The notes under the pieces are model-generated. The model saw nothing but the letters and a program-made list of their open reading frames with translations. It made no database searches and was not told the origin of the DNA. Positions 46,604 to 57,432 of a stretch of DNA of 64,000 bases are shown piece after piece. The DNA is taken from the NCBI RefSeq assembly GCF_002161445.1, contig NZ_NFHT01000006.1, positions 1-64,000 on the forward strand. The letters are read 5' to 3'. Every line of letters starts with the position of its first letter. Position 1 is the stretch's first letter. Position numbers and translations under genes: made by a program. The stretch comes from Alistipes sp. An66 (GTDB taxonomy: Bacteria > Bacteroidota > Bacteroidia > Bacteroidales > Rikenellaceae).

Positions 46604-46664
46604 AAGGAACCGGGTCCGGCCCTGCCGTAGATCGGCGGAGTCGGGGTCCCAGAAATCGTATGAC

Positions 46665-49559
46665 ATGAAAAAGTTTCTGATCGTGTTGTCGGCATTGGTT
46701 CTGATGCCGGCGGGGGCGGTTTTTGCGCAGATCTACTCCTTCGAGAGGCCGCAGGAGACGGCTGCGTGGCGCAGCGAGGGTGCGGAGTTGAGCTATTCGA
46801 CGGCGCATTGGAAGTTGGGGCGGCGGTCGCTTCGGATCGACTGGCGGCCGGGGGCAGTGGTCCGCATCGACGACGCCCGGGGTTTGCTCCGGGCTTCGGA
46901 GTCGCGGAACGGAGGTATTGCGCTGTGGGTCTACAACGAGCGTCCGGACAGCGGGGCGCTGCGGCTTCGTTTTCTGGAAACGCCGGGGGGTGCGGTCTGC
47001 TGCGGGATGGAGATCCGGCTGGGGTTCTCGGGCTGGCGCTGTGTGTGGAACAAGTTCGTGGAGGATATGGGCAAGGCCCCGCAGAGCCGGATCTCGTGCG
47101 TGGAGATTCGCTTTCCGGAGACGGGACCGGGCGGAACACTCTGTCTGGACGCTTTGGAGTTCACTCCGACGGTGTCGTGGCAGAAGATGTCGGACTTTCA
47201 GGTCCGGGTCCGGCGGACGGATTTCAGTCTGATCCCCGATTTCATGAAATACCGCCTTGCGGAGCCGGATCCGGCGCGGCGGGTGAGCGCGTCGCCGGAG
47301 CAGATTGCCGTGATTGCGGAGCGTCTGGACCGCTGGTACCTGGGAACCGGCAGCCCGACGGGCGACTGGGTGGAGCGCCGGCGCCGGCACGAGTCGGAGT
47401 TCATCCGCCGCGGGGTTTCCCTGTGTGCGGGCTACTCGATGACCGAGCCGCTTTATCCGCTGCGGACACCGGCGGAGATCGAGGGGGAGAAGACCCGCTA
47501 TTTCATGGACATCAACAAACGGATCCTGTTGCCGCTGGCGTTGGATTACCGCAGGAACGGCAATGCCGGGAGCCGGGACCGGGCGTTGCGGATCTACGAC
47601 TGGTTCCATGACCAGGGGTGGGCCGACGGCAGTTCGCTGGGGACCCTTTGCTTCGAGAAGCTGCGCAGTGCGGGTTATTTCCATTCGTTGTACCTGCTGC
47701 GCGACGAGCTTCCGGCCGCGGTGAGGGAGCGTGAACTGTCGACGCTGCGGTGGATGACGCTCTTCGGGATCTGCTGCCTGGATCCGGCCCATCCGGGGGA
47801 GGTCGCGGACAACCTGCGGGCGCTGGCGCTGCCGAAACTGATCTATGCGCTGATGCAGCCCGAGGGTGTGGCGCAACAGACGGCCCTGACGGCCTTCCGC
47901 GACTACATGGATTCGGCGCTGGACTTCGGTCCGGGGTACTTCGGGACCTTCAAGTCGGACGGCTCGGGCTATCACCACCGGGGGCCCTACGACAGCGCCT
48001 ACTATCCGCATGCGCTGTATGTCGGGGCGCTGGTCGCCTATCTGCTTCACGATACGCCCTATGCGCTCTCGGCGGAGAGTCTTGCGCATCTGAAACAGGG
48101 GTTGCTGACCTTCCGGTTCTTCTGTGCGGAGCTGACGGTTCCGGCCGGGACGAGCGGGCGTTTTCCGCTGGGTCGAGAGGTTTTGCAGGAGCTGCTTCCG
48201 GCCTTTGCCTACGTGGCCTACTCCTGCGGGGAGCCGGACACCGAACTGCTGGCCGCGGCGCGGCGTCTGATGGACCGGAACCCGGAAGCGCTGAACCGGC
48301 TGATGGATCGCGTGGATTCGGATCTCTCCTATACGTCGACGGTCGGGGAGGCCGAGCTTCTCACGCAGGCCCGGCAGTCGGGCGTGGCGGCGGAGCCGGC
48401 TCCGGAGGGATCGCTGTTCATGCCCTATTCGGGGCGGCTGACGGTCCGGCGCGGCGATTTCCACTTCAACGTGAAGGGATTCAGCCGCTATATCTGGGAT
48501 TTCGAGTCGTCGGACACGGAGAATCTTTCGGGCCGTTATCTGTCGAACGGGGCGTTGGAGCTTACCGATCTGAAAAGCGGGGCCGGATCGTTCAATCCGC
48601 AGTTTGCGACGTTCGATTGGAGCCTGATTCCCGGGACGACCTCCATTCTGCTGCCGGATGATCTCCTGCGGGAGAAGCGTCATCGGAAGGGTTATTCCGA
48701 CCATCGGAACTACTCGGACGAGACCTTTCTGGCGGGGGTTTCGACCGCGGATCGGGCGCTGTTCTCGTTCCGGCTGCACGCCCCGGCCTACGAGGGTGAT
48801 CTGCGTGCGGACAAGTCGTATTTCTTCCTCGGGGACGCCGTCCTGTGCCTGGGAAGCGGAATTTCTGCCACGGATACGGAACATCCGACCGTTACGACCC
48901 TTTTCCAGTCGTGCGGGAAGGGAGCTGCGGGGAAGGTCCGCCGGGTATCCGGCGGGAGCATCGTCGCGGATCCCGCCGGAGTGGTCTATGCCGTTGCGCA
49001 GGGCGACGTGCGGACCGACCGCGACACCGTCTTCACCCGGGGGTGGCTCGACCACGGGAACGCGCCCTGCGGGGCGTCGTACGCCTACTACCTGATTCCG
49101 GAGCGAGGGACCGGTCTTGCGCGGCAGCTGCTGCGTGCGGACGGGCCGGTCGAGATCGTGCGGCAGGACACCGCGGCGCATATCGTCCGCGAGCGTGCCG
49201 ACGGGAGGCTTTTCGCGGCGCTTTACGATGCGTCGGCGACCTTTCCCGGCCTGTTGGTGAAGCGGGTGAACATCCCGCTGGCCTATATTCTGGAACCTGC
49301 GGGCGCGGATTCGTACCGGCTGACGCTCTGCGAACCCGACATGCGGCGTCCGTCGGTCAACTGTATGGATCAGCTGACCGAAGCCCAGGTCGTCGTTCCG
49401 GAGCGGGCCTTTGCGACGCGCCTCGTTCTGCGGGGGCTTTACGAGGTCGGATGCCCGGACGGGACGGTGCAGGTGAGCCGGACGTCGGACGAGACGGTCG
49501 TGGAGCTGTCGACGATCTGCGGACGCAATTACGAACTCCGACTGCGGGCGTTGCGATGA
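46665..49559 (+). CDS. PL8 family polysaccharide lyase (chondroitinase/hyaluronidase-like)
   Basis: A secreted lyase of 964 residues with a signal peptide ([18 protein letters not shown]). An N-terminal beta-sandwich lyase domain (about 22-170: [37 protein letters not shown]) resembles chondroitin ABC lyases. The alpha/alpha toroid (about 190-570) contains [24 protein letters not shown], with His438 and Tyr446 (or Tyr442) as likely catalytic residues. A large beta-sandwich C-terminus (about 600-964) follows. PL8 enzymes act on chondroitin sulfate, dermatan sulfate, hyaluronan or xanthan; the ABC-like N-terminal domain favours a GAG. GH95 starts inside its stop codon. Its presence in an otherwise heparin-type locus is unusual. 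Confidence 0.85.
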   Translation: MKKFLIVLSALVLMPAGAVFAQIYSFERPQETAAWRSEGAELSYSTAHWKLGRRSLRIDWRPGAVVRIDDARGLLRASESRNGGIALWVYNERPDSGALRLRFLETPGGAVCCGMEIRLGFSGWRCVWNKFVEDMGKAPQSRISCVEIRFPETGPGGTLCLDALEFTPTVSWQKMSDFQVRVRRTDFSLIPDFMKYRLAEPDPARRVSASPEQIAVIAERLDRWYLGTGSPTGDWVERRRRHESEFIRRGVSLCAGYSMTEPLYPLRTPAEIEGEKTRYFMDINKRILLPLALDYRRNGNAGSRDRALRIYDWFHDQGWADGSSLGTLCFEKLRSAGYFHSLYLLRDELPAAVRERELSTLRWMTLFGICCLDPAHPGEVADNLRALALPKLIYALMQPEGVAQQTALTAFRDYMDSALDFGPGYFGTFKSDGSGYHHRGPYDSAYYPHALYVGALVAYLLHDTPYALSAESLAHLKQGLLTFRFFCAELTVPAGTSGRFPLGREVLQELLPAFAYVAYSCGEPDTELLAAARRLMDRNPEALNRLMDRVDSDLSYTSTVGEAELLTQARQSGVAAEPAPEGSLFMPYSGRLTVRRGDFHFNVKGFSRYIWDFESSDTENLSGRYLSNGALELTDLKSGAGSFNPQFATFDWSLIPGTTSILLPDDLLREKRHRKGYSDHRNYSDETFLAGVSTADRALFSFRLHAPAYEGDLRADKSYFFLGDAVLCLGSGISATDTEHPTVTTLFQSCGKGAAGKVRRVSGGSIVADPAGVVYAVAQGDVRTDRDTVFTRGWLDHGNAPCGASYAYYLIPERGTGLARQLLRADGPVEIVRQDTAAHIVRERADGRLFAALYDASATFPGLLVKRVNIPLAYILEPAGADSYRLTLCEPDMRRPSVNCMDQLTEAQVVVPERAFATRLVLRGLYEVGCPDGTVQVSRTSDETVVELSTICGRNYELRLRALR

Positions 49560-51988
49560 AGGGAGCGGGATTGTGCCTTGCAGCGCTGTGCTGGGCTTCG
49601 GCGCTGGCCGCACAGGAGGATCTGTTGTGGTATACGACCCCGGCGCGGGTTTGGGAGGAGGCCCTTCCGGTCGGGAACGGACGCCTGGGGGCGATGGTCT
49701 TCGGGGATCCGCACCACGAACGGATCCAGTTCAACGAGAATACGCTGTACAGCGGGGATCCGGGGCGGAGTGCCGGCGGGATCGTTCTTTCGGAGCGCAT
49801 GGCCGAGGTCCGGAGGCTGATGGCCGAGGGTCGCAGCGATGCTGCGGAGGCGATCATGCAGCGCGAGTGGGCGGGCCGCCTGAACGAGGCCTACCAGCCG
49901 TTCGGGGACCTGCTGCTGGATTTCCGGACGGAGGGCGGGGTCACGGACTACCGACACGAACTCGATCTGCGTCGGGGTGTCGTTACGACCTCCTACCGGC
50001 AGTCCGGGGTGAAGATCGTCCGGGAGGTTTTCGCTTCGCACCCGCATCAGGCGGTGCTGCTGCGGATTTCTGCCGAACGCCCGGTTCTCGATTTCACGAT
50101 CGCCTGCACGTCGCCGCATCCGGTTGCGGTCCGCCGTTCGGATGCGGGGCTTTCGATGACGGGACGTGCTCCGGCGCACGTACAGCGGCGGAGCGTGGAG
50201 TGGCTCCGGGAGGCGGGGACGCAGCGCCTGCATCCCGAGTACTTCGACGCTTCGGGCCGTGTCGTGCGCCGCGGACAGATTCTTTACGGAGAGGAGCTCG
50301 ACGGTTCGGGCATGCGCTTCGAGGCGCGGCTTGTCCCGCTTGCGGTCGAGGGCGAGATGACCTTCGGCGAGGAGGGGATCCGGATCCGCAAGGCGCGTTC
50401 GGCAACCTTTGCGCTGCTTGCCGCGACCTCCTACGACGGATTCGACCGGAGCCCCGTTTCGCCGGGACGGGATCCCTCCGGGATTCTCGATGCGCAGGAG
50501 CGGAGCCTTCGGAACGTGCGCTACGCGATGTTGAAGCGGGCTCACGAACGGGATTTCGGTGCGCTGTACGACCGGGTTCGGCTGCGGCTCTCTGCCGCCG
50601 GTGCGACCTCCGCGAAGCCGACGGACGAACGTCTGCGGGCGTTCCGCGACGGAGGGGATGCGGACCTTGCGGCCCTCTTCTTCCAGTTCGGACGCTACCT
50701 GATGATTTCGGGCTCCCGTCCGGGCGGCCAGCCGCTCAATCTGCAAGGGCTCTGGAACGAAGCGCGGATTCCGCCCTGGAATTCGGGCTATACGCTCAAC
50801 ATCAATCTGGAAATGAACTATTGGCCGGCCGAGGTGACGAACCTTTCGGAGTGCCACGAGCCGTTGTTCCGTTTTCTGCGCGAGATTTCGCAGCGCGGGG
50901 CCTCCGTGGCTCGGGACATGTACGGGCTCGACGGCTGGGTCGTCCATCACAACCTGTCGTTGTGGCGCGAGGGGTATCCGAGCGACGGATTCGTATACTG
51001 GTTTTTCTGGAACATGTCCGGGGGCTGGTTGTGCGACCACGTGTGGGAGCACTATCTCTTTACGGGGGACCGGGACTTCCTGCGGGCGCATTATCCGCTG
51101 CTGGCGGGTGCGGCTCGTTTCTATTCCGGGTGGCTCACGGAGGGGCCCGACGGACGTCTCGTCACGCCGGTGGGCACCTCTCCGGAGAACCGCTTCCGCC
51201 TGCCGGACGGCCGTGAGGCTTCGGTCTGCCCGGGTCCGACGATGGATCTTGCCATCCTCCGCAATCTCTTCACGCGGACGGTTGCGGCGGCCGATACGCT
51301 GGGGCTGTGCGACGACCTGACCCGCCGGCTGCGGGAACAGGCCTCCCGTCTGGAAACCTACCGGATCGGCTCCCGCGGACAGCTGTTGGAGTGGGACCGG
51401 GAGTACGACGAGGTCGAGCCGCAGCACCGCCATGTGTCGCATCTTTTCGGGCTCTATCCCGGCACGGAGATTACGCCGGAGACTCCGGAACTCTTCGCTG
51501 CGGCGCGTCGTTCGCTGCTCGACCGGGGCGACCGGACCACGGGGTGGAGCATGGCCTGGAAGACGGCGCTCTGGGCCCGTCTGCTCGACGGCGAACATGC
51601 GCTGTCGACGCTCCGGAACCTGCTGTGCGGCGTCGATCCGCTGAATCCCGGCCCGCAGGAAGGGGGTGTCTGCCGGAATCTGCTGAATGCGATGCCCTTC
51701 CAGATCGACGGGAATTTCGGTGCGACGGCCGGGATTGCCGAGATGCTGCTCCAAAGCCACCGGGGCTTTATCGACCTGCTTCCGGCGCTGCCTGGGGCAT
51801 GGTCGGACGGCGAGGTGCGGGGGCTTCGGGCCCGGGGCGGCTTCGAGGTCGGCATCCGCTGGCGGGCGGGACGGCCCGAGCGGGTGACGGTGAGGAGCCT
51901 CCGGGGCGGTCCGTGCCGGATCCGGTGGCGGGATGCGGAGCGGAAGTTCACGTTCCGGGCGGGCGAGGAGCGGACGTTCGCCTTCTGA
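49556..51988 (+). CDS. GH95 family alpha-L-fucosidase-like glycosidase
   Basis: An exported inverting glycosidase of 810 residues with a signal peptide ([20 protein letters not shown]). The start overlaps the PL8 stop (ATGA), so translation is probably coupled. The N-terminal domain has [28 protein letters not shown] and [10 protein letters not shown]. The alpha/alpha barrel holds the family catalytic pattern: [15 protein letters not shown] (Asn415 and Asn417), [27 protein letters not shown] (Glu612) and [18 protein letters not shown] (Asp718). GH95 members are alpha-1,2-L-fucosidases or alpha-L-galactosidases. Neither sugar belongs to ordinary mammalian heparan or chondroitin chains, so its coupling to PL8 is notable. 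Confidence 0.9.
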   Translation: MKGAGLCLAALCWASALAAQEDLLWYTTPARVWEEALPVGNGRLGAMVFGDPHHERIQFNENTLYSGDPGRSAGGIVLSERMAEVRRLMAEGRSDAAEAIMQREWAGRLNEAYQPFGDLLLDFRTEGGVTDYRHELDLRRGVVTTSYRQSGVKIVREVFASHPHQAVLLRISAERPVLDFTIACTSPHPVAVRRSDAGLSMTGRAPAHVQRRSVEWLREAGTQRLHPEYFDASGRVVRRGQILYGEELDGSGMRFEARLVPLAVEGEMTFGEEGIRIRKARSATFALLAATSYDGFDRSPVSPGRDPSGILDAQERSLRNVRYAMLKRAHERDFGALYDRVRLRLSAAGATSAKPTDERLRAFRDGGDADLAALFFQFGRYLMISGSRPGGQPLNLQGLWNEARIPPWNSGYTLNINLEMNYWPAEVTNLSECHEPLFRFLREISQRGASVARDMYGLDGWVVHHNLSLWREGYPSDGFVYWFFWNMSGGWLCDHVWEHYLFTGDRDFLRAHYPLLAGAARFYSGWLTEGPDGRLVTPVGTSPENRFRLPDGREASVCPGPTMDLAILRNLFTRTVAAADTLGLCDDLTRRLREQASRLETYRIGSRGQLLEWDREYDEVEPQHRHVSHLFGLYPGTEITPETPELFAAARRSLLDRGDRTTGWSMAWKTALWARLLDGEHALSTLRNLLCGVDPLNPGPQEGGVCRNLLNAMPFQIDGNFGATAGIAEMLLQSHRGFIDLLPALPGAWSDGEVRGLRARGGFEVGIRWRAGRPERVTVRSLRGGPCRIRWRDAERKFTFRAGEERTFAF

Positions 51989-52002
51989 CTCCTCCCTGCA
52001 TG

Positions 52003-52048
52003 CAAGCGGAGAGCCCCCTGCCACGGTCGGCAGGGGGCTCTCCGTTTC
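52003..52048. terminator. Bidirectional terminator between GH95 and PL13
   Basis: A long stem (CGGAGAGCCCCCTGCC with its perfect complement, six-base loop) lies between the convergent GH95 and heparinase I genes. Flanks are A- and T-rich only over 2-3 bases, so efficiency may be moderate. Confidence 0.75.
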
Positions 52049-52068
52049 GGGGGTGTCCGGATACCGGA

Positions 52069-53208
52069 CTACGGCCGGATCTGCTGTTGCGAGAACCCGG
52101 CGAGGTTGTAGCTGACGGGCACCGTGCTTCCGGCCACGCGGTAGATTCCGAACTTGAAGTAGTATCCGGCCTCGTCGTTGCGTCCGATGAGAAGCTCCCG
52201 GTTGTCCACGAGTTTGCGGGTCAGGCCGTCGCATGCCATCTCCACGTCGAGCCGTCCCGGCCGCAGGACGGTTTCGGCCTCGCCGCCGTAACGGGTCCAG
52301 TCGATTTCGACGGTGAAGGTCACCCAGCGCTCCTTCGGGAACTCCGCGAAGGGCATTTTGGCGGCGATCGTCGATGCCTTGAACTCCGAAGTGACGGGCT
52401 GCATCACTCCGACCTTTTCGGGATTGGCGTTGCAACGGTCGTCCTTGTCGGTGAACCAGCGTCGGTCGGAGTTTGCCTTGATGTAGAACCATCCGCCGGA
52501 GAATCCGAACGCCAGCGGGGGATATCCGCCCTGTTCGACCTTCCAGCCGGTGGGTTTCCCGGCCTTCCAGACCGTGCGTCCCTTGCGGTCGGAGGCTTCG
52601 ACGCGGCGGAAGACGACATCCTTCTTGATGACGACCGTATCGTACAGGGCGACGAACTCCTCCGTCGAGAGTTTTCGGACGCGGCCGTCCGGGTCCGTCA
52701 CGAGTGTGCGGTCGGGCATTCCGTGCCACTGTGCGAAGATCGTCGAGACCCGGCTGTCGAGCTCCTTCGGGACGTAGACGGCGAAGGTATAGCGCCATGC
52801 GGTGCCCTGGGGGCAGATTCCCTTGCCGTGGTGGTAGACGGTCTTCATCTTCTGCGCATCGGCATACGCCTCGGCGGGGAGGGCGTCGAAATCCTCCGCC
52901 ACGGCGTAGCAGTACGAGAGTTCCGAACGGCCTTTGGTCTCGCCGGGGCTGTATCCCGTGAGGGTGTTGTCCTCCTCTCCGAGGGTGAAGCGGTAGGAGG
53001 GCGTGCCGTCGTACAACCGGGTGTAGTCGCGGCACAGGGCTTCCTCCTTGCGGATTCCCACGGCGACCCATTGGCCGTCGATCACCTGTTTGCGGCGGGC
53101 CGTATCGGTCTGGATGTTAACCCGTTCGGGGATGGGTTCCGGCCCTTGTCGTTGGGCGGCGGCCGGCGATGCAAGCAGCAGCATTCCGGCGATCCAGCGA
53201 ACTTTCAT
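52069..53208 (-). CDS. Heparin lyase I (PL13)
   Basis: Endo-lyase for highly sulfated heparin. The 379 residues begin with a signal peptide (MKVRWIAGMLLLASPAAAQ) and follow the Bacteroides/Pedobacter heparinase I sequence closely. Examples are ERVNIQTDTARRKQVIDGQWVAVG, TVYHHGKGICPQGTAWRY, STIFAQWHGMPDRT, QGGYPPLAFGFSGGWFYIKANSDR and GYYFKFGIYRVAGSTVPVSYNLAGF. His162 in QWHGMP and Tyr356 in FGIYR match the known catalytic His and Tyr of PL13. It starts right after the PL12 stop on the same strand, so it is third in a PL12-PL12-PL13 operon. This is the strongest evidence that the locus targets heparin/heparan sulfate. Confidence 0.96.
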   Translation of the reverse strand: MKVRWIAGMLLLASPAAAQRQGPEPIPERVNIQTDTARRKQVIDGQWVAVGIRKEEALCRDYTRLYDGTPSYRFTLGEEDNTLTGYSPGETKGRSELSYCYAVAEDFDALPAEAYADAQKMKTVYHHGKGICPQGTAWRYTFAVYVPKELDSRVSTIFAQWHGMPDRTLVTDPDGRVRKLSTEEFVALYDTVVIKKDVVFRRVEASDRKGRTVWKAGKPTGWKVEQGGYPPLAFGFSGGWFYIKANSDRRWFTDKDDRCNANPEKVGVMQPVTSEFKASTIAAKMPFAEFPKERWVTFTVEIDWTRYGGEAETVLRPGRLDVEMACDGLTRKLVDNRELLIGRNDEAGYYFKFGIYRVAGSTVPVSYNLAGFSQQQIRP

Positions 53209-53209
53209 G

Positions 53210-55216
53210 TCAGAGGTCGTATTTGAGATCATAGGTTTTGCCTCCGACGCGCAGGGCCGCCCGGAAGCGGTCTCCGGTGTTCGCCGGGTCGGGGACGATG
53301 GCGATCGAGCCCTTGCGCTCCTTGTCTTCGGGGGCGATGACGGAGACGATCCAGATCTCCTCGCCGGTCTCCTTCGGCATCTCGACGGCATAGGCGGGCC
53401 GCTCCTCCTTTTTGCGGTAGGCGTTCGATACCCATCCCTCCTCCTGCTGGATCCGGACGGATTTGCACCCTTTGCTCTTGATGCGGATGTTGTTTCCGTC
53501 GTCGAAGAGCGTGCGGAGGGTGCCGTCTTTTGCGAATTCGATCGGTCCGGGGCAGAGGTTGAAGTGCACGCCGACGGTTCCGGCGGCGGCACCCGATGCA
53601 CGGTCGACGATTACCAGCAGTCCGTCTTTCAGGAAGAACATCGCACGGCGGTGCACAAGACCTTCGTAGGAGGGATTTTCGGTGACGAGCACGGTCTCTT
53701 CGGGCGAAGCCTTCCAGAGCAGGAGTTTCGAGTCGGTCGAGTCGAGGTTTCGGTTGTTGAGCGTGAGGGTGTTGTGCACGCGGGTCTGGCGGAACCAGTT
53801 GCGCTGGGCGAGCACGGCGCTGTCGCCGCCGTAGACGTAGCTGCCCGAATCGGGGAAGAAGTTGCGGCCGCGGTGCCAGTACTCGAAGGTTCCGTTGTCG
53901 GGCTGGTTGTGCCAGAATGCCGGGGGTCCGGCCTTGACGACCGTGACGGTGGCATCCTTGTCCCACCCCGTGCGCAGGGCGTAGAATCCCGAAGCGGGGA
54001 ACTGCTGCGAGGTGTATTCGGGGAGAGCACCCTTTCGGCCTTCGGATGCGAACCATTGGAGCTGCCGGTCGTCGGGGAAGACGCGGCTCCAATTGCGGAA
54101 TTGCTTTTTGAGCGAGGTTTTGTCGTGGCTCTTCGTGTCGCCGAACATCGGGTTGGAGTAGTCGGGGAAGAGGAGGTTCCACGTCACGGCGGTCATCTTG
54201 CCGACGGTTTCGATGTAGGAGGCGGGAAATTCGGTCTCGAATCCGTTCTGGCGGGCCATTCCGAGGGCTTTGAGGAAGATGTCGATGGCGGCGATGTGGT
54301 ATCCGAAGTCCAGTTCGAACTGCATGCCGTCGGGATAGACCTGGACGCCGATTTCGCGGTTGAGGATCTCGATGCCGCTGCGGCGCCACTCGGGGGCTTC
54401 GCGGAACTCCGGGAAGTAGATTCCGGCGAAGAGCATCCGCTGGGCTTCGAAGAGCAGGTGGTTGCCCTGTTTCGAGTAGTTGTGCAGGATGTGGTCGGCA
54501 TGCTGGCGGTAGGTGCGCAGGAAGAGGTTGAGGAACTGCGGCGAGAAGCGCGGCGACTGGATCGTCAGGGCGAATTCCGTCAGCAGGTCCTGCAAGCGGC
54601 GTCCGGCCTCCATCGGGCGCCAGGCGAAGCGGACGTTCTCGCGTTCGGCTTCGATTTCGGCTTGGGAGGCGCCGGCAGCTTCCAGTTTTTCGACGCCGTC
54701 CAGGGGGTTCTTCTTCACCCAGTCGGAGTACTGGTCGATCCAGGCGTCGATGTATCGGTTGTCGCGGGTCAGGTAGTAGCACTTGGCCAGGGGGATGAAC
54801 CAGTAGTGGCGGTGGAGCTGCCAGCGGAGTTCGTTGTCCCGCACGGGCCAGTAGCGCCAGTCGATGTCGTCGCCGTAGAAGTAGGAGGGCTGGTATCCCT
54901 TGTGGGCGTAGAATTTGTGTTCGAGGGCCTCGTCGGCCTGCCGCTGTTCGAGTTTGCTGACCTTGATGTTTTCGAGGTCGAGCCCGAAGAGCTGTACGGG
55001 TTTGCGCGAGCGGAAATATTTGAGCAGTTCCTTGTCTGCGGCCGGGATGTTTCCCTTTTCGACGGCCCTTTTGACGTTTTTGAGCTCCGGGCGTTCGAGG
55101 TCCAGCAGGTCGTAGAGCGACTTTTCATCGCCGAGTGCCGGTTTTTCCGGTTTTGTTGCCGCGACTGCCGTGGCGCATGCCAGCAGGGCGCAGCCGATCA
55201 TCACGATTCGTTTCAT
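53210..55216 (-). CDS. Heparinase III-like lyase (PL12), second copy
   Basis: A secreted heparan sulfate lyase-type enzyme of 668 residues with a signal peptide (MKRIVMIGCALLACATAVAA). It follows the PL12 pattern closely: LYDLLDLERPELKNVKRAVEKGN, HKGYQPSYFYGDDIDWRYWPVRDNELRWQLHRHYWF, GNHLLFEAQRMLFAGIYFPEF (catalytic Asn), FELDFGYHIAAIDIF (Tyr) and TRVHNTLTLNNRNL (His). A heparinase II/III-type beta-sandwich makes up the C-terminus. It overlaps the PL13 leader by position (1-bp gap), and the paralogue at 55257-57203 lies 40 bp upstream. Confidence 0.93.
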   Translation of the reverse strand: MKRIVMIGCALLACATAVAATKPEKPALGDEKSLYDLLDLERPELKNVKRAVEKGNIPAADKELLKYFRSRKPVQLFGLDLENIKVSKLEQRQADEALEHKFYAHKGYQPSYFYGDDIDWRYWPVRDNELRWQLHRHYWFIPLAKCYYLTRDNRYIDAWIDQYSDWVKKNPLDGVEKLEAAGASQAEIEAERENVRFAWRPMEAGRRLQDLLTEFALTIQSPRFSPQFLNLFLRTYRQHADHILHNYSKQGNHLLFEAQRMLFAGIYFPEFREAPEWRRSGIEILNREIGVQVYPDGMQFELDFGYHIAAIDIFLKALGMARQNGFETEFPASYIETVGKMTAVTWNLLFPDYSNPMFGDTKSHDKTSLKKQFRNWSRVFPDDRQLQWFASEGRKGALPEYTSQQFPASGFYALRTGWDKDATVTVVKAGPPAFWHNQPDNGTFEYWHRGRNFFPDSGSYVYGGDSAVLAQRNWFRQTRVHNTLTLNNRNLDSTDSKLLLWKASPEETVLVTENPSYEGLVHRRAMFFLKDGLLVIVDRASGAAAGTVGVHFNLCPGPIEFAKDGTLRTLFDDGNNIRIKSKGCKSVRIQQEEGWVSNAYRKKEERPAYAVEMPKETGEEIWIVSVIAPEDKERKGSIAIVPDPANTGDRFRAALRVGGKTYDLKYDL

Positions 55217-55256
55217 GTCGGTATTTTTGGGTTTTTCGGTGGTATGGTTGTCTGGA

Positions 55257-57203
55257 CTATTTCAGGACGTATTTCCTGCCGTCGACCGTCACGCGGATGG
55301 TGCCGCGGCGGTGTTCGGCCTTGATTATGGTTTCGGCGGACCGTTCGGCGGGGAGCAGGACGGTGATGAAGCGCACCTCCCTGCCGGGCCGTTTCTCTGC
55401 GGAGAAGGCGTAGGCCGGACGGGGGTTGCGCGAGCGGTAGACGTGTGAAACCCACCCCTCCTGCGGCTCCGCCTTTTCGGCTCCGAAGACCTGCACGAGG
55501 AGGTTGTTCCCATCCTCGAACCGGGTTGCGACGCGCCCGGCCGCGAGCTCCTCCTCGGGATCGCACTCCGCGAGGTTGTAGTGCAGGTCGACACGGCCCG
55601 CGGCCTCGCCTGCGGCCACATCCTCGATGACGAAGAAGCGCCGGTCGACGAACCATACCGTGCGGCGGTGGGTGAGGCCCTCGTAGGAGGGGTTCTCGAC
55701 CGTGAGGATGTCGGTCGTGCCGGCGGTCTCCCAGCGGGTGCATTTCGAGTCGGTGGTTTCGAGGTTGCGGCCGTCGAGCGTGAGGGTGTTGTGCACGCGG
55801 GTCTGCCGGAACCAGTTGCGCTGGGCCAGGACGGCGCTGTCGCCTCCGTATACGTAGCAGCCCGAGTCGGGGAGGAAGTTGCGGCCGCGGTGCCATACCT
55901 CGAAGGTCCCGTTGTCGGGCTGGCAGTGCCAGAAACCCTGCGGTCCGGCCTTGAGGATCATCACCGTGGCCTGCGTGTCCCATCCGTTGCGCAGGACGTA
56001 GAATCCCGACGTTCGGAAGGCGCGCGACAGATACTCCGGGTTCGTTCCCTCGCGACCTTCGGTCGCGCGGCAGCGGATGAATCCGTTTTCGGGGAATACC
56101 GCGGCCCACTCCCGGTAACAGGCGAGGTAATGCTCCTTTTCCTGCCGGCGGTTGTCGCTGAACAGCGGGGTGGATCCGTCGGGATAGGAGCAGTTGAGGT
56201 GGACGTCGATCATGCGCTCGATGGTGGCGGGATACTCTGCGGGGAATTCTCCGCGGTATCCGTTTGCGTCCATCATCCGCAGGGCCTTGAAGAAGATGTT
56301 GATCGATTCCAGATGGTAGTGGGGGTCGAGTTCGTACTGCATTCCGTCGTCGTAGACCTGCCGGGCCATTTCGCGGTTGAGGATCCCGATGCCGGTGGCG
56401 CGCCAGCGCGGGGCGTCGCGGAATTCGGGGAAGAAGGCTCCGGCGAAGAGCAGCCGCTGGGCCTGGAACAGGAGGTGGTTGCCCGACGCGGAGAAATGGT
56501 GCATGATGTGTTCGGCGTGGCGGTGGTAGTTTTCGAGGAACTGCATGAGGAACTCCCCGTCGAATGCGCGGGCGGGCAGGAAGTAGAGGAACTGGTGGAT
56601 CTGGAATTCGAGCCGGTCGCTCACTTCGAGGGGCCGCCAGGCGAAGTATACGTTGTCGGCCGAGGTCCAGTCTCCGATGCGGCTTTCGTCATATTCGGTG
56701 AGTGGGTTCTTGCGGATCCAGTCGAGGTACTCGGCGCACCACTCCGCGGCGTAGCGTTCGTCACCGGAGCGTCGGTATGCCTTTCCCATGGGCACCCACC
56801 ACTTCATGCGGTGGAGCTGCCAGCGGAGTTCGTTGTCGCGGACGGGCCAGTACTGCCAGTCGATGTCGTCGCCATAGAAATAGGAGGGCTGATAGCCCGA
56901 ATGGACGAAGAAACGGTGGTCGAGAGCCTCATCGGCCCATCGCTGCTCGTCGGCGGAGATGACCGCCGAATCGGGGACGACGCCGGGGCAGACGATCCCG
57001 CGGCGGAGGCGGAAGTATTCGAGCAGGGCTTCGGCGGCTTCGGCGTCGTCTCCGGCGCTGTGGAGCCGGGCGACCTCTTCGAGTCCGGGTCGGGCGAGGT
57101 CCAGCAGGTCGAAGGCGGAAGCGGCGTGTCGGGCCTGTGCGTTTCGGGTCGTGAATGCCAGGAGTAGCGGCAGCAGGAGCGCAAACGTCTTTACGGTTTT
57201 CAT
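55257..57203 (-). CDS. Heparinase III-like lyase (PL12), third copy
   Basis: First gene of the minus-strand lyase operon; 648 residues with a signal peptide (FALLLPLLLAFTTRNAQA). It carries the PL12 hallmarks HSGYQPSYFYGDDIDWQYWPVRDNELRWQLHRMKWW, GNHLLFQAQRLLFAGAFFPEF, YELDPHYHLESINIF and TRVHNTLTLDGRNL. It is clearly a paralogue of the next gene, sharing long near-identical stretches around the active site but diverging elsewhere, so different sulfation preferences are plausible (inference). A -7 box lies 95 bp upstream in the divergent regulatory region. Confidence 0.93.
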   Translation of the reverse strand: MKTVKTFALLLPLLLAFTTRNAQARHAASAFDLLDLARPGLEEVARLHSAGDDAEAAEALLEYFRLRRGIVCPGVVPDSAVISADEQRWADEALDHRFFVHSGYQPSYFYGDDIDWQYWPVRDNELRWQLHRMKWWVPMGKAYRRSGDERYAAEWCAEYLDWIRKNPLTEYDESRIGDWTSADNVYFAWRPLEVSDRLEFQIHQFLYFLPARAFDGEFLMQFLENYHRHAEHIMHHFSASGNHLLFQAQRLLFAGAFFPEFRDAPRWRATGIGILNREMARQVYDDGMQYELDPHYHLESINIFFKALRMMDANGYRGEFPAEYPATIERMIDVHLNCSYPDGSTPLFSDNRRQEKEHYLACYREWAAVFPENGFIRCRATEGREGTNPEYLSRAFRTSGFYVLRNGWDTQATVMILKAGPQGFWHCQPDNGTFEVWHRGRNFLPDSGCYVYGGDSAVLAQRNWFRQTRVHNTLTLDGRNLETTDSKCTRWETAGTTDILTVENPSYEGLTHRRTVWFVDRRFFVIEDVAAGEAAGRVDLHYNLAECDPEEELAAGRVATRFEDGNNLLVQVFGAEKAEPQEGWVSHVYRSRNPRPAYAFSAEKRPGREVRFITVLLPAERSAETIIKAEHRRGTIRVTVDGRKYVLK

Positions 57204-57297
57204 GGTTCGGGTTTCAGAGCGGTTGGTCGGGGGTCGGCGGGTTCATGCGGCGATCCGATCCGGATTGCGGCATCGGGAACCAGCCGGGACCCGATGA

Positions 57298-57305
57298 CAA
57301 AGATA
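57298..57305 (-). promoter_or_regulatory. -7 box candidate for PL12-PL12-PL13 operon
   Basis: Minus strand reads TATCTTTG, an exact TAnnTTTG match, 95 bp upstream of the first PL12 start; no -33 TTTG at standard spacing. Confidence 0.45.
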
Positions 57306-57432
57306 CGACAAAGAGGTGCGTTATTTTATCACGATTTCGCAAACCTCGGCGGAAATCCTGCAAAGGAGTATCAGATTTGTGCAATCGGATGCCGTATTTG
57401 TCGAATTGCGGCTTCGGAGCGGGTTCTCGATG

